Origin: Tetraselmis striata
Lineage: Eukaryota > Chlorophyta > Chlorodendrophyceae > Chlorodendrales > Chlorodendraceae
Length of the DNA stretch: 64,000 bases
NCBI GenBank assembly: GCA_006384855.1
Contig: VCJN01001838.1
Coordinates: 243,314 to 307,313 of the forward strand
Direction: 5' to 3'
The translations under genes and the position numbers were made by a program. The notes under the pieces are model-generated. The model saw only the letters and a program-made list of their open reading frames with translations. It searched no databases and was not told where the DNA came from. Position 1 is the stretch's first letter. Each line of letters opens with the position of its first letter. Below are positions 9,444 to 22,578 of the stretch, one piece after another.

Positions 9444-12400
9444 CTACTTGAAGTAGTCGGCGCTGTCAAAGTTGTTCTGCTGGCACCACGTGAAGGGGTC
9501 GTCGCCGTTGAGCTCCGGTTCGCCGACGTTGCTGCTCAGCTGGCCCGGGTTCCCGTGCGCGTTGTCGGCGCTGCCGTGGGCGCTGAGCGGGGGGCTCATG
9601 GGCCCGGCCTCGATGGGCCCCCCTGGCTGCTGCTGCTGCTGTTGCTGCGACTGCTGGAGCAAGTTGAGCGCTGAGTGGGAGCCGTGCTGGCTGCGGTTGT
9701 CGTACAGCGTGTCGCCGTGCTGGCTGCCGTTGCCGACGCTGTGCAAGCTCCCGCCCACCCTGTGCAGGATACTCCCCATCCCGCCGTTGCCGACCGCGGC
9801 GTGGTAGCCGCCCGCGCCGTGGTAGCTGCCGCCGGCGCGGTGCTGGCTGACCTCGGCGATGCTGCCGCGGTGGGCCTTGTCGCCGGGCCCGTGCACGCTG
9901 CCCCCGACAATCAGCCGCTCGCCGCCATGGTGGCTGCCCTCCAGAGCGTACGCCTCCGCATGGATACCTTGTTGCTGCACAAACAGGGAGCCGGAGCGGG
10001 GCGTCATTCAAGATTACAGCATCCAAGCCAGGCCAAGGGCGCAGGGTTTGAACTGCAGACTAGGGTTAAGAGTAGATTAGGGTTTCAGCTCAGGTTTTCA
10101 GTAGGTTTTCAGTAGGTATCAGCTGGCATGATGACACCGGTGCTACCAGGCATGCTCATCGCCGTTCCTCAGCCATGCCGGCCGCGCACCCACCTGAGCC
10201 AACATGCTGTTCAGGATGTCCGAGTTGGCCAGCAACTCGAGCCGTGCAGGCGCCGTGGCCGGGAACCCTTCGCTCCCCAGGGCGTCCATCCCTAAGCACG
10301 TGCTGACACTGCCGTGGCGGCTTGGGTTGTTGGAGTTGCCTGAGAAGAGCCGGGGAGGGGGGGGGGGGGGGGGAGGCTGCAGCTTGAGCAGGGTGGAAGG
10401 CATACATAACTAGGTTTTACTCATGAGCCCCAGGAAACACCCTTATCTGATATATATATATATATATATTATATTTATATATATATTATATAAAATACAT
10501 ATATTTATATGTACATACATATATCTGGAGGTCTGAGCTACCCGTAAACACTTTTAGCGGAAAATTGACTTTTTGCCCCCCCCCCCCCCCCCCCCCCCCT
10601 CCAAACACACACACCTCTTTCCTTCCCCGGCGAAGATGAGGATAGTGTTGCAGGTTACTAATATTAAGCAGGGTAAACCACACAATCATCGAATTCTCGA
10701 ATAAACCACACAATCGCTGACACAGTGCGCCAAAACATTTGATTATCTGTGTGTCCCCCGAATTAAATGGTACGAAGTACGGATGTTTGGTTTTGGGGGT
10801 TCAAACTACACAACCCTAAATGGTGTGTGCCTGGACATTCTATCCCTATAATATAGTTCCACATACTTGGGCAAGGGACCTACTACCCTAGGTAATTCAG
10901 GATCGCGGCAAACCCTATCTCACAGTCGTGACATGACCTCTGCCGCAGGTTTCGGCAGCCACTCACCTCCCCCCACGCAGTGCATGCCGTTGCCCCCCAT
11001 CCCCGCCTGATGCGACGTGGACGCCATGCTCATGCTCATCGAGCTGAGTAGCCCCCCGGGGCGGTGGTGCGACACGTTGGAGACCGGCTGGGAGAGATGC
11101 ATCGCCTGATGCATGTGACTCATCCCGCCGTTGCGGCCTGCGGCAAGGAGCGGGGCATGTGGCTCAGACAGAGGGCCATTTCCTGGGCGAGCAGGTCGTG
11201 CAGAGCTTACCCCAGGACAGAAGCGAATGGGCCGGGCGAGGGGGGATGTCTCAGAGAGCCTACTCCTCTCGAGGGGGGGGGGGGGGGGGGTACCTGCGTG
11301 CATGTCGTGCATGTCATGCATGCGCTTGAGCTTTGTGCGCTGGATGAAGACGGCCGCGTGGGAGAAGATGCCGTCGATGATGGGCTTGGAGCTGCAGGCG
11401 TAGGAGCACAATCAGCCACAGAAAGTGGGGGGGGGGGGGGGGGGGGGGCCAAGTGATGGCCACATGCACCGCAGTCTCGGCTTCCCCAATTTGGCTTCTT
11501 TGGGCTATTTGGTTTTGGAGTTTCACAGTGTTTTTTAATTATGAAACTCCAAGACCCTATAGCCAAAAAAACCAAAGTGCGGAAGCCGGATACCTCAGAG
11601 ATGTTGGGGATATTTAGGATTCAAGTGTATGTTGGGGTTCTAAGCGGTTTTGGAGCCAGCGGGCTTCTCATTGGCGGAATGCATTGGGGGGTATTAATGA
11701 CATCAGAAGTAAACACTTGGATGTGGGGAAAGGGGAGGGTACTTGTCAACGGAGGCGATTTTGAGGGAGAAGTACTGGTACGCGTCCTGCAGCTGCGGGA
11801 TGGTGCCCATGAACTCCTCCAGCTGCTTCACGTACTCCAAAAACTTGCGGATCTCCGGCTCGCTCAGAAACTCCTCCAGCTCGCGCCACTTGGCCAGGAA
11901 GGAGGGGTGGTGGACGGGCGGCAGCTTGGCCAGCAGCTTGGCCTGAGCGACGCAGAGAGCGGACGGCATACTGTCAGCCCCTGTGAGCGCGCCCCTGCCC
12001 CCTTTGCTGCACCAACTGGCCACTGACTATGATGCATTGTTGTTAAGGGGGGGGGGGGGGGATAACACCCGTGGCATATTGGTACATAGCGGATCCAAAG
12101 TAGTGCGGTTACTTCAACGAGCAGTAATAGTATGAGGCAGTATAGTAGTAGTATGAGGCAGTTCATGCCTTAGCTGTCTGCCCTTCCTGGGATGGTGGTA
12201 GCAGTGCCCTTTAACCACCTACAGCTCCGTGTACTGTACCTACCACCTGCTGCTCTTTCTCAGTCAGCTCCTGCTCACACCGGACCAGACACAGCGACCA
12301 TCCCCCCCCCCCCCCTTCCCCCCCCCCCCCCCCCCCTTCCCCCCTCCCAGTGGCCCCATTCCCATCCCCCCCCCCCCCACCCCACCCCCTCGCCCCCTGG

Positions 12401-14643
12401 GTCGCAGCCCATACGCATCCCGTGGTGTGCCCCATCCGCTCCCGAGCCAGCCAGCGCCCACCTTGAGGCAGTCATTGGAGCTGAGCGGCACCCCCGTGGA
12501 GTTCAGGTGCGCAAATATCGCCGGACCGCGCTCCTTCCCTTTGCAAAGCACCGCCACGACAAAGCACTTGGACAGGATGTGGACGATGAGCCGCTCTGCG
12601 TTGAGCGGGCCTGCGACGCAGCGCGCGACAAGGCACAGTTGGCGGCTTGCTCGCAGCAGCATGCTCTGCTACATACAAGGGGGGAGGGGTGAAGAGCAGG
12701 GCAGACCGGGCGCAAAGGGCAGGCGGGCGGCGGGGGCAAGCCAGGCCAGGACGCACCGGCCTCGGTCTGCAGGATGGTGTCCAGGTGGCGCTTCACGTGG
12801 GCGCCCACTTGGTAGAGGTGCCACATGAGCTTGTTAGGCATGGGCACCACGTTCGAGTCGTGCTGCCCCCCGGGCCCCACTTTCTCCGCCTGCATGACGC
12901 GGAAACAGCAGGTGCGCGCGCGCATGTGTGTGTGTGGGGGGGATCGCATCAGCCACCTCAGACGGGGCCCTGCGGCAACGCGGCACAAGCCATACAGTCC
13001 TTCTACAAGCACGGCATGTCCGTGTGCAAAAGCGAGGAAAGGACACCTCGACAAACATGACAGGCATGTAGTTGTCCAGCAGGTTCTCCTTGAAGAATTT
13101 CTGGCGGCAAGATACCATAGGGGGGAAGGGGGGGGGGGCGTCAGCTGGGCAACCACGTACGGCAGAATGCGCCCCAGCCACTCCTGGACCTTGCGGCCCA
13201 CGCAGCACTCACAAGACACCACGCAGGAGGGCGGCTGTTGGGGTAGCGGGCGGCCGCACCGAGACCGCCTGGTGCGCAAAGTTGAGGCGGTACGTCACCC
13301 ATGGTGTGCCGTCCGAGTTTGTGCCTTGCTCATGGCACAGGCAGACAGCCAGGTATGTCTGAGACACAGAGCGCGAACAGGTCAGAGCCAGCTTCCAGGA
13401 CACTGTGCGCTGGCAGCGAAGCCCAGCCTGACATATAAAGGGGACTGTCGCTCGCAGCGCAAGTTTTTTTTTCGTGGTTTGTTATTGTGGGCGTCTTTTC
13501 TGCCAGCGCGCGGGGTCGTCTCGGAACTCGAGGACCGAGGTGGTCGCACGCACCCGCAGCTCGTGCAAGCCGTTGACCTTGGCCCAGTGGTGCAGGTAGG
13601 AGAGCACCAGGAAGAGGGTCACCATCCGCTGCTGCCCGTCCACCACCTCAGGTGGTCTGGGCTGCTCGCCTTCGTTCGCCTGCGTCGAGCCGCGACTGCT
13701 CAGAAGGCGCTCCGCATGGGGGGGGGGGGGGGGGGGGGGGCAGGATGCAATTGGAAGAGGGGGGGTGGGGGGGGGGGGGGGGGGTCCGCGAAGCCGCCTG
13801 CCTCGACCATGCGAATGGGCGGAAATTCTGAGAGATGCGCCACGACGGTGTAGCCCTTTCTCATAGTCGAAAAGGACGGCGGCCTTGCGCCGAGGTCGAG
13901 CCGAAACCGGGGCCGATACCGGTACGAACTCACGACGGCGGAAACAACCCAAATAAGCCCCACCGCACCTGATGCGCAAAGGTGAAGGTCCCGAGAAACT
14001 GCTCGCTGCCGCCTTGCGCGGCCATCTTGAGGTCCTCCAGCAGAGTCTGTACCTGCATTGGGGCAGACGGCGCCCTGTCAGGCGCGCAGGCGCATCGAGG
14101 GGTGACGGCGGCTGCAGTTGCAGATCGATAATACGTCCCAGTACCTTTATACTACGGAATCATTAGTACATATAGCAGTGTTTCAGCCCCAGTGACCGGG
14201 ACGACAGCCCCCCACGCCAGCAGTTCCGTGACAGCCGGTCGTTCCGACCCGCCGCCGCAACAGCTTGCAAAATCGTTACCAGCAAGTACCAGTACCTGAG
14301 CCACTGGCCAGGAGAAGGCGCGGGTGTAGTCCGGGATCGTAAAGATGGAGGGCGCCCCAAAGATGTCGCCCACCGGAGCCTGGCAAGGGGCGGGTGGGGA
14401 CACGCAAGACATGATAAGGACGCAGCATGGTGTCTGCCCCTGCATGAGTCCGTGTAATATGCGGGCTCATTACGGAAATACGGTTCATGTGCGAATAGGT
14501 GTCAGTGCCGCCCGCGCCTCGGTTCACATACACCATACGCATATGTGGCAGTTTCGGCCCATCACCTGCGCTATGTGGTAGTCTCGGCTACCTGCGCCCG
14601 ATAGAGGGCCCTGGGGTCCAGGTGCGGCCATGCTGATCGGGCG
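9444..14643 (-). CDS. DUF262 (GmrSD/ParB-like nuclease) domain protein, multi-exon
   Basis: Exons, 5' to 3' on the minus strand: ~14,643-14,592; 14,379-14,296; 14,052-13,969; ~13,650-13,554; 13,358-~13,260; ~13,183-13,157; 13,100-13,047; 12,889-12,757; 12,610 (or 12,595)-12,462; 11,942-11,743; 11,391-11,294; 11,137-10,967; 10,339-10,194; 9,974-9,444 (stop TAG). From 13,100 on, every junction keeps frame with GT-AG ends. The family signature is clear and in order: FTIPDYTRAFSW, then VQTLLEDLKMAA, FLGTF, VVDGQQRMVTLF (the DGQQR box of the ParB/sulfiredoxin-like fold) and FAHLNSTGVPLSSNDCLK. In bacteria such domains form GmrSD-type modification-dependent restriction enzymes. The ~640-residue protein ends in a Gly/His/Ser-rich tail with poly-Gln, which looks eukaryotic. 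No DUF1524 HNH partner was seen. The N-terminus and the two small exons near 13,160-13,360 are uncertain. Confidence 0.85.
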
Positions 14644-14649
14644 CTACAG

Positions 14650-15264
14650 GGGACCGTGGCAGAAGATGTTCAAGGCGCGCACTGGCCGGGGACAACGCGA
14701 GCAGAGATGCCTCTCCCGCCGCCCTGCGCGCCTGTTGGGCTGTATACTTTTGCTCTGCGGCCCCTCGCGCACCCGAGGTAAAAGTCGCCACAAGCTCCAA
14801 ATATAATTTATGCGAACCGCCCAATACACGGGTAGCAGCTTGAGGTGCGGCAGGGGGGTGGCCGGGAAGTCCGCGTCGAAACTCGTCCTTCGTATGATGC
14901 CAGCCGGTGCTAAGCAGCCCCGCGGGCAAACTGGAACGGTGTCTGGCTCCTGCGCACGCGGGTTCGTCGCTACCTGTGTACAGGGTACAGGTACCTCCAT
15001 ACCCGTACGAGTACCCTTACGGGCAGGCGGCGGGCTCTGCACTCCAGGGCTTCAGCGACTGCGCTATATCATCTGCCTGCTCTCCGCGGTACTCACTCAT
15101 AAGGCCACAAACGCAATATTACCGATTTTTCGAAATATTTTGGTATTTTGGTACTTGCTGAGGCCGAAAAATACCAGAATACCAAAATACTCATCCCTGA
15201 CGGAATTTAGCGAAAGGGGGAAAATGTCGGAGGAGTCCGCAGGCGGGCGGAGGCGGAAACCGGG
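14650..15264. other. Upstream region of the DUF262 gene, possible first exons
   Basis: On the minus strand two overlapping frames between 14,588 and 15,042 have coding-like texture (for example GGSHKLYLELVATFTSG near 14,810 and APAGIIRRTSFDADFPATP near 14,900). The missing 5' exon or exons of the DUF262 gene are probably here, but no splice pair keeps frame convincingly. GGTACCTGTACCCTGTAC-type words cluster at 14,985-15,020. Confidence 0.3.
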
Positions 15265-15267
15265 AGG

Positions 15268-15482
15268 GCGCTGCCGAAGGCAGCGCGCTGGAAGATGGCA
15301 GACAAGCTGCTGGTGGCTGCCCTAAGTAGCTCCCCGGCCGGGAGCGCAGGGCTCGCGGGCGACGGGACACCTCGTATTGAAACCCGATGGTACCAGTTAT
15401 TTAACCGGTTGAAACTACAGACGGACCATACAAGTCGCACTAGGACAGTTAAATTGTTAGGAAACCCCATAAACACGTTTAG
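15268..15482 (+). repeat. ~215-bp direct repeat, copy A
   Basis: Matches 17,361-17,571 with roughly four bases in five identical by eye. Shared words are GCTGGAAGATGGCA, CCTAAGTAGCTCCCCGGCCG, AGTTATTTAACCGGTTGAAA and CCCATAAACACGTTTA, and both copies stop matching after the last one. The pair brackets ~1.9 kb and could be diverged LTRs, but the ends are not TG/CA and no retroelement domain lies between. Confidence 0.7.
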
Positions 15483-17360
15483 ATCATTTCAACATGCAAT
15501 CGAGTCTGGTTTTGCCACTTTACACGCGGTTCATTAACGACTGCGAGCGTGCTGGGCAGTCGGCAAGCGTGCCGACTAGACGAAGGCAGAAGATGTCATG
15601 AGTTGAAGGGGTCTCGCGCTGAGAGGTTACGAACCTCGATCGAGGCGCAGGCGCAGAATATACGCGGACGGGAGATGACGCCGGCGCGACATAGGCCGGA
15701 CGTGTCGCGGAATTAAGATGGCGCCGTCGGGCGTGGAGCACGAGCCGGAACTGCATGTCTCGCCAGTAGAAGCAGAGGTAAGAAGCGGCCAATTTGGCGA
15801 CGAGCGCCCAGCAAAGCGGCGGCGGAAGCACCAGTAGGACAAGTACAGCTGCGCGCACGAGCGCGCGGGCGCGCCGCGTACAACTGGGTGAAGTACAGGT
15901 ACATATGTTGTACGCGACGCGATGGTAACTGCACATGTAATGGCGATGCACGTTACGAGGGGTGGACACGCAACAACTCGCGATGGCAGCGGTGTAAGGC
16001 CGCTGCCATCACCAGCGGTAGTTGATTCGCCGCCTCGCGTAAAGAACGGCGGGTGAAACGCACGACGCTTCGAGGCGCGGGAACGTGGGACCATATGTAG
16101 TCGTGTCATACCGGCTCTTAAGTGTGTCGGGGTCGGTTGTCGACGTCGCAGAAGACCCGCCGACTCGTGGTAAGCTGTCGCTGTGGGTCTTTCTTCGCGG
16201 AGAGCGGCGAGGCGGCCGCCGCTGCTGCACCAGCGACGGCTGCTGATCACCTCACACGGCGCCAACTTTGGGTGGCGCCACGAAATGCACAAGTCGCGTT
16301 AGGTGGCGGAGCCGTCCCCCGGTAGGCAGCTCGTGTTGTCACACATGAGATAGACGTCGTGACGTCGCGAGCGGATTGCCCGGCGTAGAGGCCCTTGTAG
16401 CCTGTGCCAGCCCGTAACGATGCCAATGATGTCGGGGCGAGGGTGACGACGAGGCGGCCGCTGCACCAGCGACGGTCGCCGAGGTTCCAAATCCGGAGTC
16501 GGCGAGGGGTAGTTACGGACACCACGAGACGCCAGGCACGCCAGGTGGTATAGCTGCCCCCCGGCGGGCAGCTGCAGGTTGTCGTGGTCCTTGTGACGAG
16601 GACGTTGCAATAGGAGGCGTCGGAGACGACGCGTCGGGACGATCGGCACAAACGCCTCTTTTTGCGACCACAACATACATTGCTGCAGCATGATTAGCGC
16701 AAGGGCGAGGGCAACGATCCCTCTCAAAACATCGGCGCATGAGCGGCGCCATTCCCGTAAAGGACCAATTACGCAAGTAGTTACGGAAAACCATAGCGTG
16801 TAACGACCGTTGATGCCACGACGCCATGTTGCAAGGACATGCGGACCGGATCGAAGTGTCGTCGTCTTGCGGGACAAAATATGGTTGCCCCGACGACACG
16901 GACGTCCTCCTCCGTCCGCGCCGATTTGTTGCGGTAGGCGTAGTTATTGTCGTCGTTGATAACCATGACGAGCAACGGCCATGGTGCCGAGCGCGTCCAC
17001 CTCACCGAACCTCAAGAGTTGACTACTGCGAGAGGGTGCTCCACTGCGGGAGCCCTGAAGGCATGTACTGCGACTCGACTTCGGGTGTTGAGGTTTAAAC
17101 CCCCCAACGGGGACCCCCCAGCTCCAATTCCTTGCCGTTCGCATCGCTACCCGAAAACGTCCCAGCTGCAAAGCCAGGGCAAAAACGGAAAACGACCTCG
17201 GGCGCATGAGTAGGGAAATCCACATTACCGTGGGGTTGTCTGTCGCTGCATCATGTTGTAACGCAAGTGCGCAGCACTACGACTCACTACCGGGTGGATG
17301 AACCTTGGTGCGGACTTGTTCAGCCTCTGTGACCCTCGCGCGAACAAGTACGCGAAGCAC
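15483..17360. other. Sequence between the direct repeats, no gene recognised
   Basis: Several 130-220-codon frames exist on the minus strand (15,520-16,900), but they are Arg/Pro/Thr-rich with no domain and overlap each other in different frames. Two internal stretches around 16,210-16,260 and 16,450-16,480 share GCTGCACCAGCGACGG, so part is itself duplicated. It may be a decayed mobile element. Confidence 0.4.
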
Positions 17361-17571
17361 GCCGCTGCCGAAGACAACGAGCTGGAAGATGGCAAACGAG
17401 ATGTTGGTGGCCGTCCTAAGTAGCTCCCCGGCCGGGAGCGCAATGGGGTAATGGGGCAGCCCGTATCAAAACCCGATGGTAACAGTTATTTAACCGGTTG
17501 AAACCACTGACATGCCGTATGGGTCGCATTAGGATAGTTTAATTGTTAGGAGCCCCCATAAACACGTTTAC
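17361..17571 (+). repeat. ~215-bp direct repeat, copy B
   Basis: Partner of 15,268-15,482. It differs by substitutions and a few small indels (for example CAATGGGGTAATGGGG in place of CAGGGCTCGCGGGC), so the duplication is not recent. Confidence 0.7.
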
Positions 17572-19004
17572 CAATTTTGGTAATATTACCGGGTAATTAT
17601 CACGGTTATTACCAGCTGATAGGGCCAGTACCGGTGAGGGTTTCACTTGGGTTTCACAAGTTTCACTGGTGCCAGTCCTGTCCCGGGGGCGGGGAAAAAG
17701 CCAGTAAGAATTGATACCCTGTTTTAGGACCGAAATCTGGGTCAAATCCGAAGGGGGGTGAAATCATGCTAGCCTGCCAATGTTTATTGTACCTAGTACA
17801 TAGCGACTAAACAGTCACTCCCGGCCGTACCCGTCTCGCCGCACGCGCACTACGCACCATCGTACTACAGGTACACGTAGGTATGGGTACCTGTTAGCAT
17901 AAATCCTTATTACAGTTTCATGAGCAGCGAGATGCAAAAGGCGATCAGGAAACAAGCCGAAAAGGCAATAGGAAACGTCCACTGCAGCAATATTGCGCGT
18001 TGGGTTTATAATAAATCCTTTTAAATTTTTTTAGAAATAATGCATCGCGCGACCTGTGCGATGATGTGCGCATCATCCACAAGACCGCACCGGCACTAAT
18101 CCTTATATCAGCACCCGTTATTGAGCCGCGTATAGCAGCACCCGCGTGCTGCTACGCTGGCGGCAAGGCGGGCTATTCGCCGGCTATATTGCGCATCCTG
18201 TTCGCCCCCCGGGCTATTGCACTAAGCCTGTCTGACTGCCAGCCTGCACCAGTGTATCGGTACCTGCAAGAACCCCCCCCCCCCCCCCCCCCCTAGCGCC
18301 TGAGATCACTGCTTTCTCACGGGCAGAAGGTGATCCTAACACACGCCCCGCGCACTTGGTAAATACGGCGGGTACATTCCGTGAGCTATTACTGGTGGCC
18401 CCGATGAGCAGCCGCCATCTGCGATCACCCACTTGGCCCACCCCGAGTACCCGCCACTCCTGCCTGGCTGCCGCCTACCTCGGTGCTGCAGTGACACAGC
18501 CCGTGGGCGGGATCAGCTGAAGCGGCGTGGCCTGGCGCCCGCCCCCATCTGGCGACTCGTCATTAACACCTGTCACACCGCAGTGGCCATTCCCTGATCC
18601 CCGGCTGCTAAACCCCCCCCCCCCCCCCCCCCCCCCCCCGGCCCAACCCCCTCTTATTCTCCTGGTACTCTGCTTGGCCACCCTGGTGCACCCTCAGCGG
18701 CTGAGGGCAGCCTGCAATACGGGGGCTTGCCGACGTATGGCACAGCAAAGCAGTATCATACACAAGAGGCACAGCGCAGCTTGAAGCACATGGGCACACT
18801 TCGCAGACACAAAGCGCAGGCAGATGGGTACCGGTAGATAATTCACCCGGATGTTGGACGCGGTGATACCCTTGAAACCATCTATTACTCCACGGGAGGT
18901 TAATCTCTGGCAGGCATAGGAACGCAGCAAAGGCACACCCCCTGAGTCCGGAATCTGTCGGTGGGGCGCAGGGGGCACCGGGAGTTGCAGGCAGCGAGGC
19001 GCGC
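17572..19004. other. Intergenic region upstream of the WW/FF gene
   Basis: No ORF of interest. Holds C-runs at 18,271-18,293 and 18,613-18,639. The promoter and 5' UTR of the plus-strand gene starting at 19,005 should lie in the last few hundred bases, but no TATA box or other core element stands out. Confidence 0.4.
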
Positions 19005-22000
19005 ATGGACGCTCCCGCCGGACCAGCGCAGCCGCAAGAGGGCGGTCCTGGAGGCGTCGCCCCGGATGCTAGGTACGCGGCGCCCATGGCTTGCGAGCAG
19101 CTGCCTGGCAGATAGACACCACTGTGCCCACTGCAGCTCACTGCCCGAGGAGCTGAGTGCCGCCGCCCGCAGGCCACCCGCCGGAGCGCCGCCGCCCTGG
19201 CTGCAGCCTAGCGCCGACCAGCCGCCGCCGGGGCCCATGTCAAGCGCCCCGGCTTCCGGCTTCCCCGGCCCGCCGCCGGGCTTCCTGCCCATGCAGCCGC
19301 TGCCGGCCGGCATGAGGCCACCTCCGCCGGGACCGGTAGGCGCCGGCTCCGCAGCAGGGGCGCAATGCCCAGCAGGCTGCTCATGGAAGAAGGGGTATGG
19401 GGGGGAGGGGGGGGGGGGGGGCGCAAGGCAGGTGGTGTGGTGGCTTGGTTGATGAACCTCTGCCTGGCTTCATGCAGGCCAGCGGCGCGCCAGGAGAGCG
19501 CCCACCACCCTGGGGGATGCCGCCCACAGGACCGCCCCCACCTGGCGCCCCCCGCCCTGGGCATTCCCGCCGCCCTTTCCCTTCCCTGGCAAGCCCTCCC
19601 CTCCCTCCTCGCTAAAGCCCCCCCCCCCCCCCCCCCCCCCCCCCTTGCGCCCCCCTCGCTGTCTCCTTCGCACATCCAGCATTGAGCGGGAGATGAAACA
19701 CCAGCGGCTGGATGTCCTTGCCAAGTCTTCCCCCCCTGCGCTGTGATGGCTTACTGCGACCGCCCGCTCAATACACTCCCCTGGGCCCTCGGAACGCCGC
19801 AGCAGGTGGCCCGCCAAGGATGCTGCCCCACCCCATGTTTGACCCACAGGTGCGCCGCCCGCCTGCCGCAGACCCGCACTCACCTCAGCTTCACCGCATG
19901 CCCCCTTCCCTCTCTCTGGTGGTTGAGCCCCCCCTCTCCCCCCTTTTCTGTATGTATTGCCTGTCCTGTGGCAGGAAGCGGAGCGCCGTGCAGCCGCGGA
20001 GCGTGCTGGTGCCATTGCCGCGGCATGGGCGGCACACAAGGCGCCAGATGGCCGCGTGAGTCCCCCCCCCCCCCCCCCCCCCCCCCGCACCCGGTCCCCA
20101 TGGGGCGAAACCTCTGGTTGCCGCCGCGATCCACCTGCATAACCTGCCATGTCTGTAAGCGCCCCGGTTGAGAATTGCCCCTCCCTCCCAGGTCTATTAC
20201 TACAACAGCGAAACTAAGGAGTCGAGCTGGGTCAAACCGGAGGGCTTTATGGGCAACGTCGCCGCCGTCAGCGCGCAGGTCAGAGCGGCAGCGGCTCGCG
20301 CCACCCCCCCCCCCCCCCCTCTTCCCAACACAAACATGCGCATGAATGTGCTTGTGCGTGTAGCGTAACATTTTGATTGGATTGCCGGGTCACAACTTAA
20401 TGACCTGATGTGCTGTGTTCATGGTGTACTCTGATAGATGTTCAGATATTTATTGTGGTTCCTTGCTTCATGAGGAGGTCAAAATCAGTCATATCCTCAG
20501 CGCAGCGGGGGAATGGGGCCCACACAGCGGCGTGCTCTAACGCGGGTTTGGATCCGGGTGGCAGATCAAGCCGGTGGCGTCGCATGCGGTGCCGGGCACG
20601 CAGTGGAACGAGGTCACGACAGACGACGGCAAGCGCTACTTCTTCAACCAGAGGACCAAGGAGACATCCTGGGCGGTGCCACCCGAGGTGAGGCGCCTGC
20701 ATGTCTTTGGCCGGGGGGCGGAAGACAGGACCCGAGGAATGGGAGCCGGGGGGGGGGGGGGGGGGGGGCTTGAGAGGGGGCAGGGGCAAAGGGGGGCTTT
20801 GCGGGTGGACTGGGACTGGGACCGAAACCGGACCGGGGCGGGGGGCCGCAGTGTGAGCACCCACCCAATCCTGGCAGATGTTAGGGTCATTAGGGTTTGT
20901 CTGAGATGGGACGCCTAAAGGTGTCGCGCCAAGAGGTTATGTCCTCACCAGCTGACAATGGGGTAAAGATACTCTTTACTTTCAAACCCTACTGATCCCC
21001 GAAACCCATTGCTGGTAGATGTTAGGGTAATCAGGGTTTGTACATGCACCTCGTTTGTGTATTTACCGGCTGTCCATGGGTTGAAGATGCTCTGTCTTTT
21101 CAAAACCTAGTCATCCCCAAAACCCATTGCCGGCAGATGTTAGGGCAATTTGGGTCTGAACATGCAACTCGTTTGTGTATTTACCAGGTGTCCATGGGTT
21201 GAAGATGCTCTGTCCTTTCAAAACCTAGACATCCCCGAAACCCATTGCTGGTAGATGTTAGGGCAATTAGGGTTTGAACATGCAACTCGTTTGTGTATTT
21301 ACCAACTGTCAATGGGGTGAAGATGATCTGTCCTTTCAAACCCTAATCATCCCCAAAACCCCCTTGAAGGTAGATGATACGGTAATTAGGGTTTGAACTG
21401 GCACTTTGTATATGCACATGCTGAGAATGTGGAGAAGGTACTCTGTTCTTCCAAACCCGATTTATCCTGAAGACCCTAAAATCCTTGGGGACCCTCCTGC
21501 CTGGCAGGTCACGCTGGTGCGATCCAAGGACCCAAAGGACCCGAGCAACGTTGCCGCGGTGTCGGAGGCCGCCAAGGCCATCATTGCGAGGCTCAAGGCG
21601 CGCTACTTGCCCACACCCCCTTCCTTCCCCTCCTTTTCTCCCCCTCAGCTTGTGGCGCCGACACTGCCGTTTCTTGCCCCCTCCCTGCGTGGGGCGGTCA
21701 GACTTGGGATATCTTAGGCAAGGGAGGGTGAACGGGCGTACGCTCGGTCTGGCCGTAGGGCATCACACAAGTAAGCCCTATATTAATAAAACTTCTATGT
21801 ATGTATGCATGCATTCCCCGAAAGAAGAGAGTGGATACTCTGATCTCAAGAAATGGAAACTAGAGTTGTTGTACATCATATGCTAGAAGTAAGGTGATGC
21901 CCCATAACAGGCCACGGGGTGTTAAGGTGCCTTGGGGACCTTGAGACCATACATCAACACTCCAAGTAAAACTCTTTATAACTATCGACACCTCAGTCAG

Positions 22001-22543
22001 GGCCGGCCGCCCAGGGCTGCGTGCGTCTGTCAGTAAGGGAGCGGCGGGTCGGCAGGGCCTGCCAGGACAGCGCCGCCGGCTGAGTGCGCCGCTGGCGACG
22101 GGCGTTGTTGGGTGGTCCAGGCGAACAACGCGGGCGCGCACCTGAGCGTGGGGCTGGGCGAGGAGGAGGACGTGTCGTATGACCCGGAGGAGATGGGAGA
22201 AGCCGCCCTGCCGCCGACCCAGCCAGCAACCGGGTACCCCCCCCCCCCCCCCCCCCAGGCCCTCCCTCTGCCACAGGAGCAATTGCCATGGGCTTGCGAG
22301 GTGTGCGCACGATATCAGTCCGGAATTCACGCTGGGTTTCCAGATAACAGTCAAGGGAGGAGATACTAAACCAATGTTGAATCGCACACCCGTACCAGTC
22401 CCATGGAGGTGGGTTTGCGCTGATTTGTGGGTCCCTACAATCGCGCATTGCTCCGCGCCGAGAATTCCGCAGTGTACTACAATACGTTTCAACTCATCTA
22501 TATCTTTTCCCTCTTCGCGGGCGTGCGTGCGCATGTGTGTGCG

Positions 22544-22578
<35 letters not shown>

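Noticed and set aside
12192-12828. Proline-rich plus-strand frames around 12.2-12.8 kb
   Set aside because: They come from poly-C tracts opposite the DUF262 gene exons and introns. Many similar Pro/Gly-rich frames in the window were dropped for the same reason.
13235-13259. A 25-nt mini-intron in the DUF262 gene
   Set aside because: A 76-nt GT-AG intron (13,259-13,184) restores the same frame and is a normal size.
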